NCBI GenBank assembly: GCA_946902875.1
Contig: OX336336.1
Coordinates: 4,558,545-4,622,544, forward strand
Reading direction: 5' to 3'
From: Nematopogon swammerdamellus
Lineage: Eukaryota; Arthropoda; Insecta; Lepidoptera; Adelidae
Length of the DNA: 64,000 bases
Of this stretch, positions 20,181-32,639 are shown one piece after another; position 1 is the first letter of the stretch; each line of letters begins with the position of its first letter. A program made the translations under genes and the position numbers. The notes below the pieces were generated by a model. It had not been told where the DNA came from and did no database searches. It saw nothing but the letters and a program-made list of their open reading frames with translations.

Positions 20181-22438
20181 ACATATCGAGGGCTTACTTC
20201 AAGAATGCACTATGTCAAAAAAAATCGATTTTGACTTAATTATACAGTTTTGTTCATTATTTCTTGCGCTACATTTTTCAAAAACACACTAAGTTGTACA
20301 CTGACGAGATCCAAAGATAGCTATAGCATTAAGTCATAATATAACTACTTTGTACAAGCAAAAAGCACTAAATGACATGATTCGAATAGAATGGCACTAA
20401 GTTCTGATTATTGTTGAAATTATAGTCAACGTAAATACACTAAGTACAATTTAGTGCCTTACTGTAAATGTTTTTTAGGTTAATCGCAAAATGTAATTCT
20501 TCTGAAATGCATTAAGTCTACTTAGTGTTATTTCACAAATACAAATTCGATAATTCGTGGTAGAATACTATTCTACAAGAAAGCATTAAGTGACTTAATG
20601 CATTTCATGTTGCGGTTTTGGCTTACTCAGACTTAATTAAATCATTTTCAAAAAGACATTATGTCACTTAGTGCATTTACGAAGACGCGATTTTTAGAAA
20701 CGTCGTCAAAACTTAGTGCGAAAAGCACTAAGTCGGACTTAATGTATTCTTGGCCATATTACTTGAAGTGGTGGTTGTTAACAACTACACTGGCCGATGC
20801 ATTAAGTCGACATAAATTAGAATTGTGTGCTTGCAATACTGAACCGTGGATGGCACCTCAAGCATTCGCTGAGTGAATTTGTTAGTGAGCTGTTGTAATT
20901 TGAGGTTATCTAGTTAAAAATGAATTTTTTTTTTGGCAAGATGAAGCGTTTTCTCTCTGGTAATCGTAATAGATAGATGAAGATCAATACAACTAGTTTA
21001 GTAGCAGCCACCATTTTAATTCACTGAAAAATTATAATCCCGTAAAACTGTCTTTTTAATCAACGATGCAATTAGAGAAGCTTTAGAGATTCGCCTGCAT
21101 AGTTATTACCTCCAAGGATATTACGGATTGTATGCGGTACACCCACGGCCACCATTGAAGCCATACTCTGTCTGTCAACGCTGGACCTATGTGTCAATCA
21201 GGAGGCAGCGGCGTCCGCATTCAGACTCAAGGCACTATGATTATGAAAAGGGGACGAACCGGTAAAGCACACAAGTGTCCTGCACACGGTGTGCAGTGAA
21301 CTACCCTTATTAATGACCAACCCCCGGCCCATCTAGTGAGACGGAACTAAGAATCTTCACAGACGGGTCAAGGACAAGCAGCTGGACCGGTGCGGGCATT
21401 TTCTCACGTGAGCTGAACATTAATAGATCAGGACGACTTGGTGCACACTCAACAGTTTTCCAAATGGAAGTAATCGGGGTGCTACAAGCGCAACCGCTGG
21501 GACTGAGATGGGCGTATGTCATGTACACTGCACTACAACGAAGAGGCTCTAGAACTATAACCATAGGAGCGGAACCCGTGATAATGTCGTCAGCAAGCAT
21601 ACAGAAAACTTGGTTGAACTTGGACTTGGTTGCACGCGTCGACATCACGGAAGCACAGGGACAGATGGAAGGGCCTCTCAGAGTGCAGACAGTCGAGAGC
21701 TGCTCTTCCTAAACCAGACCGAAGGCTGGCTCTGAAGCTTATCAATCTGGCCCGGGCTAAGCTGAGAATAGCCGTTGATCTTATGAGCGGCCACTGCTCA
21801 CTAAATAAATATCTACACACCGTGGTTATTACGAATAGCCCACTGTGCAGGGAATGTTTGGCGACGAATGAAATGACCGAGCATGTTTTGTTGGAGTGCA
21901 GTGTGCTTGACAACCAACGAAGGGACATACTCCGTTCTCCATCTTCCGTTGCAGAGGTCTGCAAACGCCCCAGTCGACTTGTGGCTTTCTTCCATGAAAG
22001 CCTTTTTTCCATGACATAGGCTGGCTGGGGTAACTGGAGATCGCAGGGTTTTGCACGAAGGTCCTCAACCAAGCGGGACTAGTTTGCAGGCCTAGAGCCA
22101 ACCCCAAACCAAAGCACCAACCACAACTGTCTTTTTCATTAAATTACTATAAGACTTAACGCAGTATTTTTATTTTACTGCAAAATTAACCGTCAAACAA
22201 AATACACTAAGTCAGTACCTTCTCCTACACTTTTGAATATAAAGTGCTATTGTGTGAACATATATTTTTTTCATTAATAACATTTTTAACCTCGATAGAT
22301 AATAAATCCCGGTACATAATACTGATATTGTAAATATAAGTAGAATTTTTTATAAATTTTTTGTAAACTTTAAATCTTGATTATCTCAAAACTACTTTTT
22401 CTGACTTAATGCATTCTTGAAGTAAGCCCTCGATATGT
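20181..22438. mobile_element. TIR DNA element rich in a GCAYTAAGT motif, with a nested LINE
   Basis: Terminal inverted repeats of about 39 bp: acatatcgagggcttacttc..gaatgca at 20181 onward, and its reverse complement ending at 22438. Subtracting the nested LINE (21058-22124) leaves about 1.2 kb. The motif gca(c/t)taagt, in both orientations, occurs at least fifteen times (for example 20325, 20393, 20509, 20583, 20712, 20725, 20800, 22204, 22405), often as inverted pairs. No transposase frame was seen, so it is non-autonomous. Superfamily not assigned and target duplication ambiguous (flanks are AT-palindromic). Confidence 0.8.
21058..22124 (+). mobile_element. 5'-truncated LINE (RNase H and C-terminal zinc region)
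   Basis: Flanked by a 12-bp target duplication aactgtcttttt (21046-21057 and 22125-22136). Broken frames contain LRIFTDGSRTSSWTGAGIFS (RNase H start with its Asp), then LMSGHCSLNKYLHT .. SPLCRECLATNEMTEHVLLEC, a C-terminal His/Cys pattern typical of I/R1/Jockey-type LINEs. The 3' end (gttttgcacgaaggtcctca .. ccaaccccaaaccaaag) recurs at 51608-51716 and 56664-56818. Stops and frameshifts show it is dead. Confidence 0.82.
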
Positions 22439-22910
22439 AATTGTGAGAACTAAAAAAGAAATTGGTTTGGTTGCCACGAATTAAAAAAATAGAAGAAGGA
22501 CTAAAAAAGAAATAGCCTCGTTTCTTACTAAATAAATCAATATAAAATTTCCGTGACTTATTGGCCCACAATAGAACAAGATGTACTCAGTTGAAGTCCC
22601 TATTAAATCGAAAATAAAACCCCCGCATATGCTCTAGTGCGCTGCGTGTGGTCCTTCAGCGTGCACACGACCGCCACGCGCTGCGGTCAAGCGCCGACTC
22701 CGCTAAATTGATCCAATCATATACTGTGGACGATAAATTATCGTCTATGAATTTCTTCGATCGATTAGTTTGTCCATTTTCAACAAGTAAAATAACAGCT
22801 AAAGAAAAGAAGAGGGACTATGTAATGAAAGAATAAGAAAAAAAATGTTCACTCATACTAGTAATAATGTCTCACTACGGCTAACTGACCATGAACATGA
22901 ACGAATGTCC
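22439..22910. other. No gene recognised
   Basis: Includes a short GC-richer piece (22630-22710) with no recognisable domain. Confidence 0.35.
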
Positions 22911-23319
22911 ATGGGTGTAGTTAGAACGAAACGTCGTCGGTCGTAACGGCTATGCAAATAGTTCGTGTTTTCCGTCCAGTTCAGTGTAGCCGACATGAAA
23001 TGAAGAGAAGCACTGACGACATGGCACCTTGTTCACCCGGTGTTATGGGCTGACATCACGGATGTTGTAGGTGATGTAGCCAACATATCCGTTTCAACCG
23101 ACGTTTTATTCAGTGCGGTTGTACCAACCCGGACGGGTTAAACCCTACCACCAAGTAAGATTAGGAGGGAAGGGACCTACAGTTTTACGAGGAATCCGAA
23201 CCTCGGTCAGCCTCCAACGGTCAGCGGTCACCCATCCAAGTACTGACCGCACCCAGCGTTGCTTAACATTCAATAGCGACATTTGACTGTCTGCACCACT
23301 GAGCTATCGAGGCTGACAA
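22911..23319. mobile_element. Two opposed chimeric SINE pieces
   Basis: 22930-23085 is the SINE body and tail on the plus strand (cgtgttttccgtccagttca .. gatgtagccaac). 23086-23319 is the body, 5S-like segment and head on the minus strand, ending gctatcgaggctgaca. They abut without a tail between them, so this is a rearranged pair. Confidence 0.75.
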
Positions 23320-23324
23320 AAATA

Positions 23325-23515
23325 TATAAATATCCTTATAACTCGAGAACTTCATTGTCGATTTACATACGGTTTTCAGTGTTACATTCTGTTATTATTC
23401 AAGATAGTTTTAGGCTATAAATAAAAAAAAAGGCTACGTCATCGGCGGCCTGAGCTGTGAGCAAAAAGTAACGCGAAGCGAAGCAGCGGCCAAAAGCTAG
23501 TTCTAAGTATTTACT
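23325..23515 (+). repeat. Dispersed repeat ending GCGAAGC..AAAAGCTAG
   Basis: Blocks ataactcgagaacttcattg, gcctgagctgtgagca and gcgaagcgaagcagcggcc then aaaagctag. Related pieces lie at 11150-11230, 23960-23996, 25188-25380 (reversed) and 48806-49000 (reversed). Confidence 0.6.
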
Positions 23516-23837
23516 AAACGCCAAGCATCCAAATCTCTACTTCGTATAAAAAGGGAACGTCTTGTATGTATGTATGTATGTTTGTTTGAGGTAAAGATCG
23601 AAACCACTGAACAGATTTTGATGCGGTTTGCACCAATGTAAAGAGTAATTCTTTAGGCTCTCTATAGGCTATATACCATCACTCTAAATAGTAGGGCCGA
23701 GCGGCTGAACAGTATCAAAGAAAGTACAGTATGAACGGAATTTAGTGTCGAATGGTAGCGCCGGATGCGAGGGGACAGAAGAACGGAGGGGAGGGTGTAG
23801 GAGGGGAAGAGGCGAGGGAGGGTAGGAGGAGGAAGAG

Positions 23838-23901
23838 GGGGGAAGGGAGGGAGGGAGAGAGAGAGAGAGAGAGGGAGGGAGAGAGAGAGAGAGAGAGAAT
23901 A
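23838..23901 (+). repeat. (GA)n / (GGGA)n microsatellite
   Basis: Purine-only run of gggaggga then (ga)n repeats, part of a longer purine-rich stretch from 23780. Confidence 0.9.
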
Positions 23902-24193
23902 TAAGAGAAGCGATCGTTTATTATCATATTTGCGTTTAAATTGGATTTGCTATTAAACCGAGTCTACCGCGAGCGAAGCCGCGGGCAAGAGCTAGCCCTA
24001 CATCAAGCACACAACTTACAAGATACCGCGCGCGCCGCATGTGTCCGCGCGCGTGGACTACAGTGCTCGTTATAAGAAGTGGGCACTCGACTCAACTTGC
24101 CGTTGTTAGTTCTGCTAATGGCATCAAATGAAAAGTGTTTTGTCGCGAATCGTGAACCGGCGAATAGAACTGCAGTTTCTTAGTATTCCTTGG

Positions 24194-24425
24194 TTTTTAA
24201 CCGACTTCAAAAAAGTAGGAGGTTCTCAATTCGACTGTTTTTTTTTTTATGTTTGTCCCCTGAGAGCTTTCGACTGGGTGAACCAATTTTGATTATCCTT
24301 TTTTATTTGAAAACCGGTGCTTCCCGTGTGGTCCCATTTCAATTTCGTCAAGATAGGATTGGAAAGCCAGGCGGAATCGCGAGGCCGAAGGCCGAGCGAT
24401 TCCGCCGAGTACATTATGTAATAGC
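24194..24425 (+). repeat. TTTTAACCGACTTCAA repeat with palindromic GGCGGAATCGC core
   Basis: Begins gtttttaaccgacttcaaaa and gaggttctcaattcgac. At 24370-24406 ggcggaatcgc and gcgattccgcc form an inverted pair around a GGCCGAAGGCCGA loop. 24470-24560 holds a related accgccttcaa inverted pair. Confidence 0.6.
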
Positions 24426-24560
24426 AAAAAATTACTAAAAAACACTGTGAAATAAAAAAGTATTAAAAAAATGTAAAAACCGCCTTCAAAAATGTATGAA
24501 TTTAAAAAAATCTAACCCTAAAGTTGAAGGCGGTGCTAAAGCAAGTAAAAATAACCGACC

Positions 24561-25187
24561 GCCTTCAACTCTACGATAATCTCGCCTTCCGAAATGCAGA
24601 AAAGGGTTATAATTGCCAAACAGACAGATATAAGTTATGTAACTACTCGGTAGGTACTTCCTCAATCGTTAATTACCGATTTCAAAGGAAAGACTTCAAC
24701 GCATAACCAGGAATGGTTTTCTTTCAAGGTACTTACTACAAATAAATTTTAATTAAATTAGGCTGACGACCACAACTAGAATAAAAAAAAATCGATAATT
24801 CCACAGCATTATCATTGTTCAAATCAAATCAAATCAATAGTCAAATAGTTTATTAACAAAAACAGTAAGTATGAAATATTACATGTTTAACCTACCGACG
24901 ATAATTTTTACAATTGAATCCCAGATGGAAGCACTAGGCTTGCGCCTGTGTCGCTTCGATCGACCTGTTTTTTTTTCGGTATGACGGATCGTATTGCCTC
25001 AATTAGACCAAAAATAATAATACTATTAAGTAGGTATTAGAAAATAAAACTAATCATTGAGAGAAAAATAAATTGTTAAATATATGTATATGTAAGTATA
25101 TATAAATATAGGAATGCATATTATAATATAGAAGTGCAAGGAATGTATATTGTAATACAATTAATTTGTGTTGTATTGTTTTTTGAA
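24561..25187. other. AT-rich, no gene recognised
   Basis: Short AT-repeats only; nothing coding or RNA-like seen. Confidence 0.35.
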
Positions 25188-25437
25188 CACTAGCTTTTGC
25201 CGGCGGCTTCGTTTCGCGTGACTTTTTGCTTACAGCTCAGGCCGCCGATGACGTAGCGTTATGATTTAAAGCCTAAAAGCCTCTTGGAGAAGTGAAAGAA
25301 TGTAGCAGTGAAAACTGTATGTAAATCGATAAAGCGGTTCTCGAGTTATAAGGATATTTATATATTGACGTACTTTACTAGGCCGTAAAAATTTCGCTTT
25401 GTGTATTAAGAAATACTTATATTAGTTTAGCTACTCC

Positions 25438-25590
25438 CGAACCAACCCGGGCGGGTTAAACCCTACCACCTAATAAGGTAAGAAGGGCAAGTACCTACAG
25501 TTTTACGTGGAATCCGAACCACGGTCGGCCTGCAACGGTCGAACGGTCACCCATCCAATTTCTCACCGCGCTCAGGGGTGCTTATTTATA
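25438..25590 (-). mobile_element. Chimeric SINE fragment
   Basis: ccaacccgggcgggttaaac .. ggaatccgaaccacggtcgg .. ggtcacccatccaatt, the body-to-5S-like part on the minus strand. Confidence 0.7.
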
Positions 25591-26199
25591 CATAACTTCA
25601 CATTCGGATGTCTAATTGTCTATCCATAGCGTCACCGAGCTACCAACATACAAAAAAAAATCCAAATTCCAGTTAAATTCACACGAATAACTTTTCTCAA
25701 TTAAACCAAGCTCTGTAATTTTTTTTCAGAAATTTATTCGAGATCTTAAGTAAGTACCAATGAGAAGTGTTAGGCTCATGCCTGGAATACTAAACCTAAC
25801 TAATGCAACCCGAAGAGACACTAATGTAGTAATGAGAAAATTGAAGAGGGCGCGTGTTCAAGTGCGCCGCAGACCTTAGTGCATTTTTGTACGTAATTAG
25901 GAGGCAATTTACATGCGAAGCGTAAGGCCGGTAGCACACTGGTGAGGCGAGCGAACAGTGTATGCGCTGAAAACTAACGTAGGAATTAAAAGAAAGTTAA
26001 TATATTAATATTTTGCAACACTGCAAAGGTATGGAATGGGCTTCCGGAGAATATATTTACAACCTAAATACCACACACTGTATCCCGACAATCGGGGTAA
26101 GCAGAGTAATCGGTGTTGTGCTGCAAGAACTCTGGTAAATTGCAGCACAACACAGACCACCGCGTTTAGCAAAGTATTAAGACAAATAAGATAACTATC

Positions 26200-26600
26200 C
26201 TTATATAATTTGTTACGTTAGTCATGTCATTAATTTCGGGAGGGTTACATACACACTCAAATAAACACTTTACGCAAGAAAAAACATATGTTTATAGGAG
26301 CATTTTTTCACCTAACTAAAAAAAAAAATCAAATAAGTAGCTGTAAAAACCAATCATAGTGACCTTGTGACTTACTTACAACAAACAGCTGTTCTGCGGT
26401 TAAATATAGTACGGTCATTGACCCCGTACAATGCAAGTTACCTACTGTTACACACAGGTTAATGTTTAGGTAGCAAACATATTTTGTTAAATTTCTCGAA
26501 AAGTAATGCTAAAAACTTTTTTTTTGCGTAACGTGTTTATTTGAGTGTGTATGTAACCCTCCCGAAATTCATGACATGACTAACGTAACACCTTATATAT
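26200..26600. mobile_element. MITE with ~70-bp terminal inverted repeats
   Basis: ttgttacgttagtcatgtca .. cgggagggttacatacacac .. aataaacac at the left is repeated in reverse at about 26530-26598. Total about 400 bp, no ORF, flanked by ttatata. Confidence 0.8.
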
Positions 26601-26965
26601 AAATCTTCCGTACATGTGCTTGTCACCTAACTCCTCCTAAACGGCTGGACCGATTTGGATTAAACTTTGTGTGTATATCTGGGTGGGTCCCTGGATGGTT
26701 TGAAAATACAATTGAACCCCGTAGATGGCGTCGTGATAAGTCCACGCGGGCGAAGTCGCGGGCGCTGTGCCCGTCAAGTATAAATATCTTTCCCTATTCC
26801 TACAATCCACGGATCTTCAAATGGCAAGTTAATAGCCTTTCCCCAGCGACATTAGTCCACCTCCAAGCCGAAATGGCACCTCCTCGGTGGTGAAATTGGC
26901 TGCGCCTGAGGTTCCGTCGTCGAGCACAGCCACCCAGTTCGGAAGCAATAAAAAATTATTATCGG
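26601..26965 (+). repeat. Dispersed repeat fragments
   Basis: 26605-26770 contains ggctggaccgatttggatta .. gggcgaagtcgcgggcgct, a common repeat edge. 26865-26965 (ggtgaaattggctgcgcctg .. cccagttcggaagcaata) recurs at about 45565-45625. Confidence 0.5.
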
Positions 26966-28084
26966 GACAAGAAATGAAATGAAACAAATTAAATTAAATG
27001 AAAATGAAATGAAACGTTTATTTGTCGCCATTTCGGATTACAATTTCAAACACAACCATTAACTAATATTGGTGACAAATTAAGCAGAGCAATCGGTGTT
27101 GTGCTGCAAGAACTCAAGTGAATTAACGAATGAAGTATTAGTTTCCTAAATTGAACCCAACGTTAAGTTCAATTACCTAATTTCATTACTTTTTTATTAC
27201 ATACTATTCACTACATTATTATTTTGAATTATATGTATTTTTATTACCTCATACAAATAATGCGTTTCAGCTTTATGTGCGTTTAGCCTTACTCTATGTT
27301 CATGGATATGAATTTATTAGTCACTTATGCCCTATGCATTTAATTAAATAATGCAACATGTAAATTGGCTGCACCTCTTGTGCAACGAACTATGGTGTCT
27401 GGAGACATTAATTTTATGCACCCGGCGCAAAGAGCAAGGAAACAGAACGTTCCATGGCAAGTGAAGACGAAGAAAACTTTATTTATTTACTTTCATCTTC
27501 TTATTAACAAATGGGTGTCTGCCAAAATTTGTTCATGCAAACTAGTAACTTCAAATGTCTCGTTCCTTTCAAAATGATTCTGTTTTATTATAATAATAAT
27601 ATTTTTTTATTTTTTTATTAATTTTGTGTATTTTTATACTTTTGTATGAATATGTAAAATTAATATGAATTTTTAAAATGTGAAATAAAGGAAATAATAA
27701 TAAAACTTTATTTCAGGTAATACATTTTACCTATAGTTAATTTTAGGAATTAAATTATAATTAAATGTGATTAAAATTGTAATTAAATTAAAATTAAACA
27801 TAGTTTAAACTAAATTAAATAAACTAAAATCAACTCAAATATTATAAAATCAGTATAGTATATTCGCCTATATACATTTTCAATTATGGCATTTTTGCAT
27901 TTATAAGTAATCATAAACCGTGCAGCGCCCTCACTGGATACTGGCAGTAATAAACGAATTTCCTGTTCATTTGTTCGCCACTATTTTAAAAAAGAAGAAG
28001 AAGAAAACTTGACAGAGATGAGGGTAGAGTTGGTGACGAAATTATTATTATAACCGCGATCGCTCTAAGACTGTACAGGATGTT
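26966..28084. other. AT-rich region, no gene recognised
   Basis: Homopolymer-rich and AT-rich sequence; one GCAGCACAACACCGAT-type repeat piece at 27075-27120. A 70-codon open frame at 27365 has no support. Confidence 0.35.
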
Positions 28085-28290
28085 ACAGTTGTTTATAGAA
28101 ATCGCGGCTTGGGGCGTACGAGCCACCCATAAGGTGTCTAACGACGCCCACGGACATTCGGTCGTACGCGGGGGTTGCAAATGCCACGCCGGCCTAACAG
28201 GTGCCTATTCATGCCTCTCTTGAAGGACCCGAGACTCACCATACGCACCATATCACGTAGCGATATTCCCAGCATGGCTCGCTCCATTGC
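28085..28290 (-). mobile_element. LINE-like 3' fragment
   Basis: gccacccataaggtgtctaa and cgacgcccacggacattcgg, then gccacgccggcctaacaggt and gactcaccatacgcac. The reverse of the same blocks is at 60525-60660. Confidence 0.5.
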
Positions 28291-28489
28291 TCACTGGGCA
28301 ACTAACTATATTATATGAAAAAAAAATCAAAACAATATGTAATTTTTCATAATAAACCTTCTTGAATATATACTACTGAGCAAAATAAAAATAAAATATT
28401 TCGAATATTTCAACATCATTTTACCGTCCCCGTAAAAACTTAACAGTTTACAGAACGGAGTTCGTAGAGGGTCTACGAGCCGCTACGAC

Positions 28490-28620
28490 GAACACCATTG
28501 ACATACACAATTGACAAACACCATTGACAAACACCATTGACATACACAATTGACAAACACCATTGACATACACCATTGACAAACACCATTGGTAAACACC
28601 ATTGACAAATGACAAACACC
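28490..28620 (+). repeat. Minisatellite, 13-bp unit
   Basis: About ten imperfect copies of caccattgacaaa / cacaattgacata in tandem. Confidence 0.9.
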
Positions 28621-28974
28621 TACTACATTTACATATTGGTATCGTGTCAGGTTTTGTACGTCCGGTCTATTAAAGCACAGCATATATATGGCCATATATA
28701 TGCTGTGATTAAAGCCAGTGTAGAATTAAAATATATGGGTTCTATTACCGCCGTCATTGTTAAAAAATATTAAAAATCTTACTGCTTTACTCACGGTCGT
28801 GCCCCGAGCTATGCGGCTCGACGTTTCTGGCCAAACGTATGGCCCACCCTCATGAGCATTCTGCCGGCGCAACGGTTGACAGACAATACTGTCAGTTCTG
28901 ACACCGTAGTCATTCTGTCAAGAGTGCTCACGAGAGTTTGAACCGAAACGTCCAACCACATAGTTTGCCCAACT

Positions 28975-29270
28975 AACATTATGGTGTTAAGACCGGCGTT
29001 ATAAGAGCTGTTTAATAGTTATTTTTGAGAGGCTGAAGTGGTATATTGGTGTTAACAAATTGGTGTTATAGCGTGCTCTAGCTGTCTTGTAACCACGAAA
29101 GAGGCCCATTCTTATACAGGTTAAGGTTATTTAGTGACTTTACAATAGCGTTAGTAAGTGCTATAAGTGGGACAAAAGCTCTACTAACAGTAGTGACGCT
29201 TAAACCTTGAGTTATATTAATCCAATATATAACTTTAAGATCTTAAACAAGCTGCCGTTAGCACCAATTT
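28975..29270 (-). repeat. Dispersed repeat paired with 59107-59300
   Basis: Reverse complement of blocks at 59107-59300: ttgtttagatcttaaagt, cctaacgctattgtaa, ttaacctgtataagaatg and cttataacgcc. This copy carries small insertions. Type not identified. Confidence 0.65.
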
Positions 29271-29355
29271 GTTTGTTGCGTGGGAAACAACAATTTTCAG
29301 TAAAGATTAGACATTTTTTTAATAATAAAATTCACTTCGTCGACGTAGTATTTGT

Positions 29356-29729
29356 TTTTTTTATGGAAACTGACACGGTTGGCTTTATCACCAACAACAT
29401 CCGTGATGTCAGCCCATAATACCCGGTGAACTAGGTGCCATGTCAGTGCTTTCCTTCATTTCATGTCGGCTACACTGAACTGGACGGAAAACACGAACTA
29501 TTAGCTATTTACATAGCCGTTTAGACCGACGTTTCATTCAGTGCGGTGGTACCAATCCGGGCGGGATAAACCCTACCACCTAGTAAGGTAAGAAGTGAAG
29601 GGACCTACAGTTTTACGTGGAATGCGAACCACGGTCAGCCTTCAACGGTCGAGCGGTCACCCATCTAATTACTGACCGCGCTCTGCGTTGCTGTCGACCG
29701 ACCGCACCACTGAGCTACCGAGGCTGACA
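29356..29729 (-). mobile_element. Chimeric SINE, near full length
   Basis: T-run, aaactgacacggttggc, body blocks, then the 5S-like segment (partly deleted) and head ending gctaccgaggctgaca. Low divergence from the other long copies. Confidence 0.85.
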
Positions 29730-31128
29730 AAATGTAATATTAAAATACTAAAACCGAACTTTGTAATTAGCTAGTCTTTAAGTAAGTAAATTTTGTTTCT
29801 ATCTTGGGCTAAGAATAAAATGAAAATTAATGTAAAACAATATTTCATTTTAGTCCTTCTTTCCAATGATTCATATGATGTATACTCGCATGTACTTATG
29901 AACGTAATAAACGTATGTATCTATAATAAATATGTCCTATTAGTCAATGAAAAATATGAGTTGGCGGCTGCCTACCTCTGATTCCACCTCTCAGAACATC
30001 GCCCAGGAGGTCCTTGATCATAAACGACTTGTGGCTGTACTGGTGCATCCTTCGGAACTCACTATATTTTTTTTAGTTTAGACAAAAATCCTCTTCAGTT
30101 GATAACTGTTCTGTTCAATTTTATAATATTCTTGTTTTATTATAGGTATTACTATACTTTGGAAAGTATGTATATTCATAGATAGTTATAATAACTGTTT
30201 AGGATAATTTTAAGTGTAAGTATTTTTTTTTCAGAGCATTAATACAATTTCAAAGAACTTTTCAAACATTTATTCTATTTCACGATGATCCAAAACGTAA
30301 CCTCCTGTATCCCTCATCAAACACTAGACTTTTCAAAATTGGAACGGGCGCGCCGTCTGTCTCACCGCGCGGTTTTCCCGCGCTTGCTTGCTGACTGACT
30401 GTCAGCCATTCCGATTTTCCCGCTGACGCGGCCAGTAAACCACACTTTCATTTAGCGACGCCCCCTAAGCTTCGCACATATCTCTACTTCGCATCATATT
30501 TTCACCAAAATGCCGTTTAAAATCGCTTTACGGGGCTACGTTTCGACTGTATTCGCCTCCGTGCATGCGCAGTAGAGTCCGTCGGATTTTGGCTCCTCCT
30601 CTCGGTTATTCCGACGAATCGGAACGCACCCCGAACTTTTTCCAGCTGGGCGAACGCAGAAGAGTCGCGTGGCATCTCTTTCGGTCGGTGCCTGCTCGCT
30701 GGTTTTCACATAAACACCGTTTTGAATGTAAATTGAAAAACTTATGCGGCCTAAGTGCCCTCTTTCGTGACTGGCGTCCAATTAAATTGATAGTTTGTGA
30801 ACCGCGGGGGGTTCAGCGATGAGCGGAGATGGAGAGAATTTTCACCGGCATTTTTTCTTATCCAAATATTTTGAATAAGGTGAGAAAGTGTCGAAATTTG
30901 ATCATAAATTTTATTTTTTTCGACATTTTATAATAATATTGTGTTTAATAAAAAGTCTATCTATGCATAATCTAAACACTGAATCTTGCATATTTTTTTA
31001 TTTCCATTAATATTGCCGTATTCCCCACCTCCTCCGGTCAATTCTCGTAACAGTTATTGGCGGCTAAGATTTCATACATTTGACATGAGGTTACCGGCAG
31101 CTATTAGGTACATTTCGGCCAATATTTT
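29730..31128. other. Unassigned, with a GC-richer island at 30340-30835
   Basis: 30340-30835 is visibly richer in CG than its surroundings (cgggcgcgccgtctgtctca, cgctgacgcggcc, gaaccgcggggggttcagcg) but no exon with splice sites or known domain is apparent. It could be a promoter or 5' UTR of an unseen gene, or part of a repeat. Confidence 0.3.
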
Positions 31129-31375
31129 TTTTATGTATTCCGGTATGGATGGCTGAGTCGGAGGGGCCATAGCTAGCACATGCTCCGACCAGCCAATATC
31201 ACCTCCGAGAAGGTGGTGCCATACCGGAGAATTCCCTGGATTGCTGTCTATACTGGACTAGAGGAGAACACAGCCGAGGCTGCTATGCGGCCATCTTACA
31301 TCCAGTACGATGGTACCAACCCAGTCGGCTACAATTTTGAGCCTACCACCTAGTAAAGGGCAAGGAACGGACCTG
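31129..31375 (-). mobile_element. Family-B SINE, body and tail
   Basis: tattccggtatggatggctg, gaccagccaatatcacctcc and tactggactagaggagaac, the reverse of the blocks at 7700-7868 and 38284-38396. Confidence 0.75.
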
Positions 31376-31613
31376 GTGGTGTGGAATGTGGTAAAGCGAA
31401 TGTGGTGAACTCGACCGAAAGTAGCTGAATGTGATCAAAACTACGATGCAATAATTTGTCATCTGAACATTTTTCATTTATCATTAAGAGTGTCCAGAAC
31501 GTGAAATTAATCTGATAATATAAAAAAAAACTATATATGTAAAAGAATCCTGTGGTTAGAATAAAACATGTTTTATTCACCATATAGCCTTTGCGTCTCC
31601 TTCATCATCTGCA

Positions 31614-31720
31614 TTTTCCCGTTCATCACGTAAAAGGCGACTAAGAGTAAGGACGAGATGCCTTGCTAAAGGGTGACGGTCCCCCCACCCACGGTCCTCC
31701 CACCGAGTCGTACAATTTTG
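31614..31720 (+). repeat. Module R fragment
   Basis: ttcatcacgtaaaaggcgac .. gacgagatgccttgctaaag, as in 61708-61920. Confidence 0.55.
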
Positions 31721-31803
31721 TAATCACTATGACATAATATCTGAAAAAAATTATAAATTACAATTATTTTACTGAAGAAGATTAAACACAGCTTTTAGTG
31801 TTT

Positions 31804-32277
31804 TTTTTTTTTTATGGAACCTGACACGGTTGGCTACATCACCTACAACATCCGTGATGTCAGCCCATAACACAGGGTGAACTAGGTGCCATGTCAGTGC
31901 TTCCCTTCATTTCATGTCGGCTACACTAAACTGGACGGAAAACACGAACTATTTACATAGCCGTTTCGACCGACGTTTCGTTCAGTGCGGTGGTAGCAAC
32001 CCGGCCGGGATAAACCCTACCACCTAGTAAGGTAAGAAGGGAAGGGACCTACAGTTTAACGTGGAATCCGAACCACGGTCAGCCTCCAACGGTCGATCGG
32101 TCACCCATCCAATCACTGACCGCGCTCAGCGTTGCTTAATAACAGTTGACTAACCAACCGCGCCACTGAGCTACCGAGGCTGACGAATTTTCTTATCCCT
32201 TAGTCGACTTTTACGACATGCGACGGGGAGAGATGCAGTGGGGCTATTCTTTTTAAGTACCGACCCCACACGGTACA
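31804..32277 (-). mobile_element. Composite element: module R + chimeric SINE, full length
   Basis: T-run at 31799-31812, full SINE body, 5S-like segment and head (gctaccgaggctgac near 32184), then module R in the same orientation (ttagtcgacttttacgacat .. gtaccgaccccacacggtac). Very close to 47006-47493 and 63357-63835. Confidence 0.9.
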
Positions 32278-32639
32278 TAATATATTTTATAGCTGAAATC
32301 TTAATCTAAGCTCGCGCTTCAGTTTAAGTCCGCCGTGTTTTCCGCACAATATAGTTGGATATATTTAAAAATTATTTTATATGTAGGTTCGTGATATTTA
32401 AAAAACACAAACCTAAGCGATCCGTAAAATAAATTTACCTATATTTATTAGGTACCTACGGTATAAATATGTTTTAGCTTAATAGCTTTGATTCATATAT
32501 CAGCTGTTTTACAAGCTGTGTTTAACCTTCTCATAACAATATAAAATAATTCAGTAATTTAAATTTTTTTTCAGATGTGATAGTGATTACAAAATGTCAT
32601 CACATCAGTCAACCCAAGGTATGGAGGAGCAAAGCAACA
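32278..32639. other. No gene recognised
   Basis: AT-rich; no features seen. Confidence 0.35.

Noticed and set aside
23838..23901. CRISPR-like or regulatory repeat array
   Set aside because: Simple (GA)n microsatellite; no spacers and a eukaryotic context.
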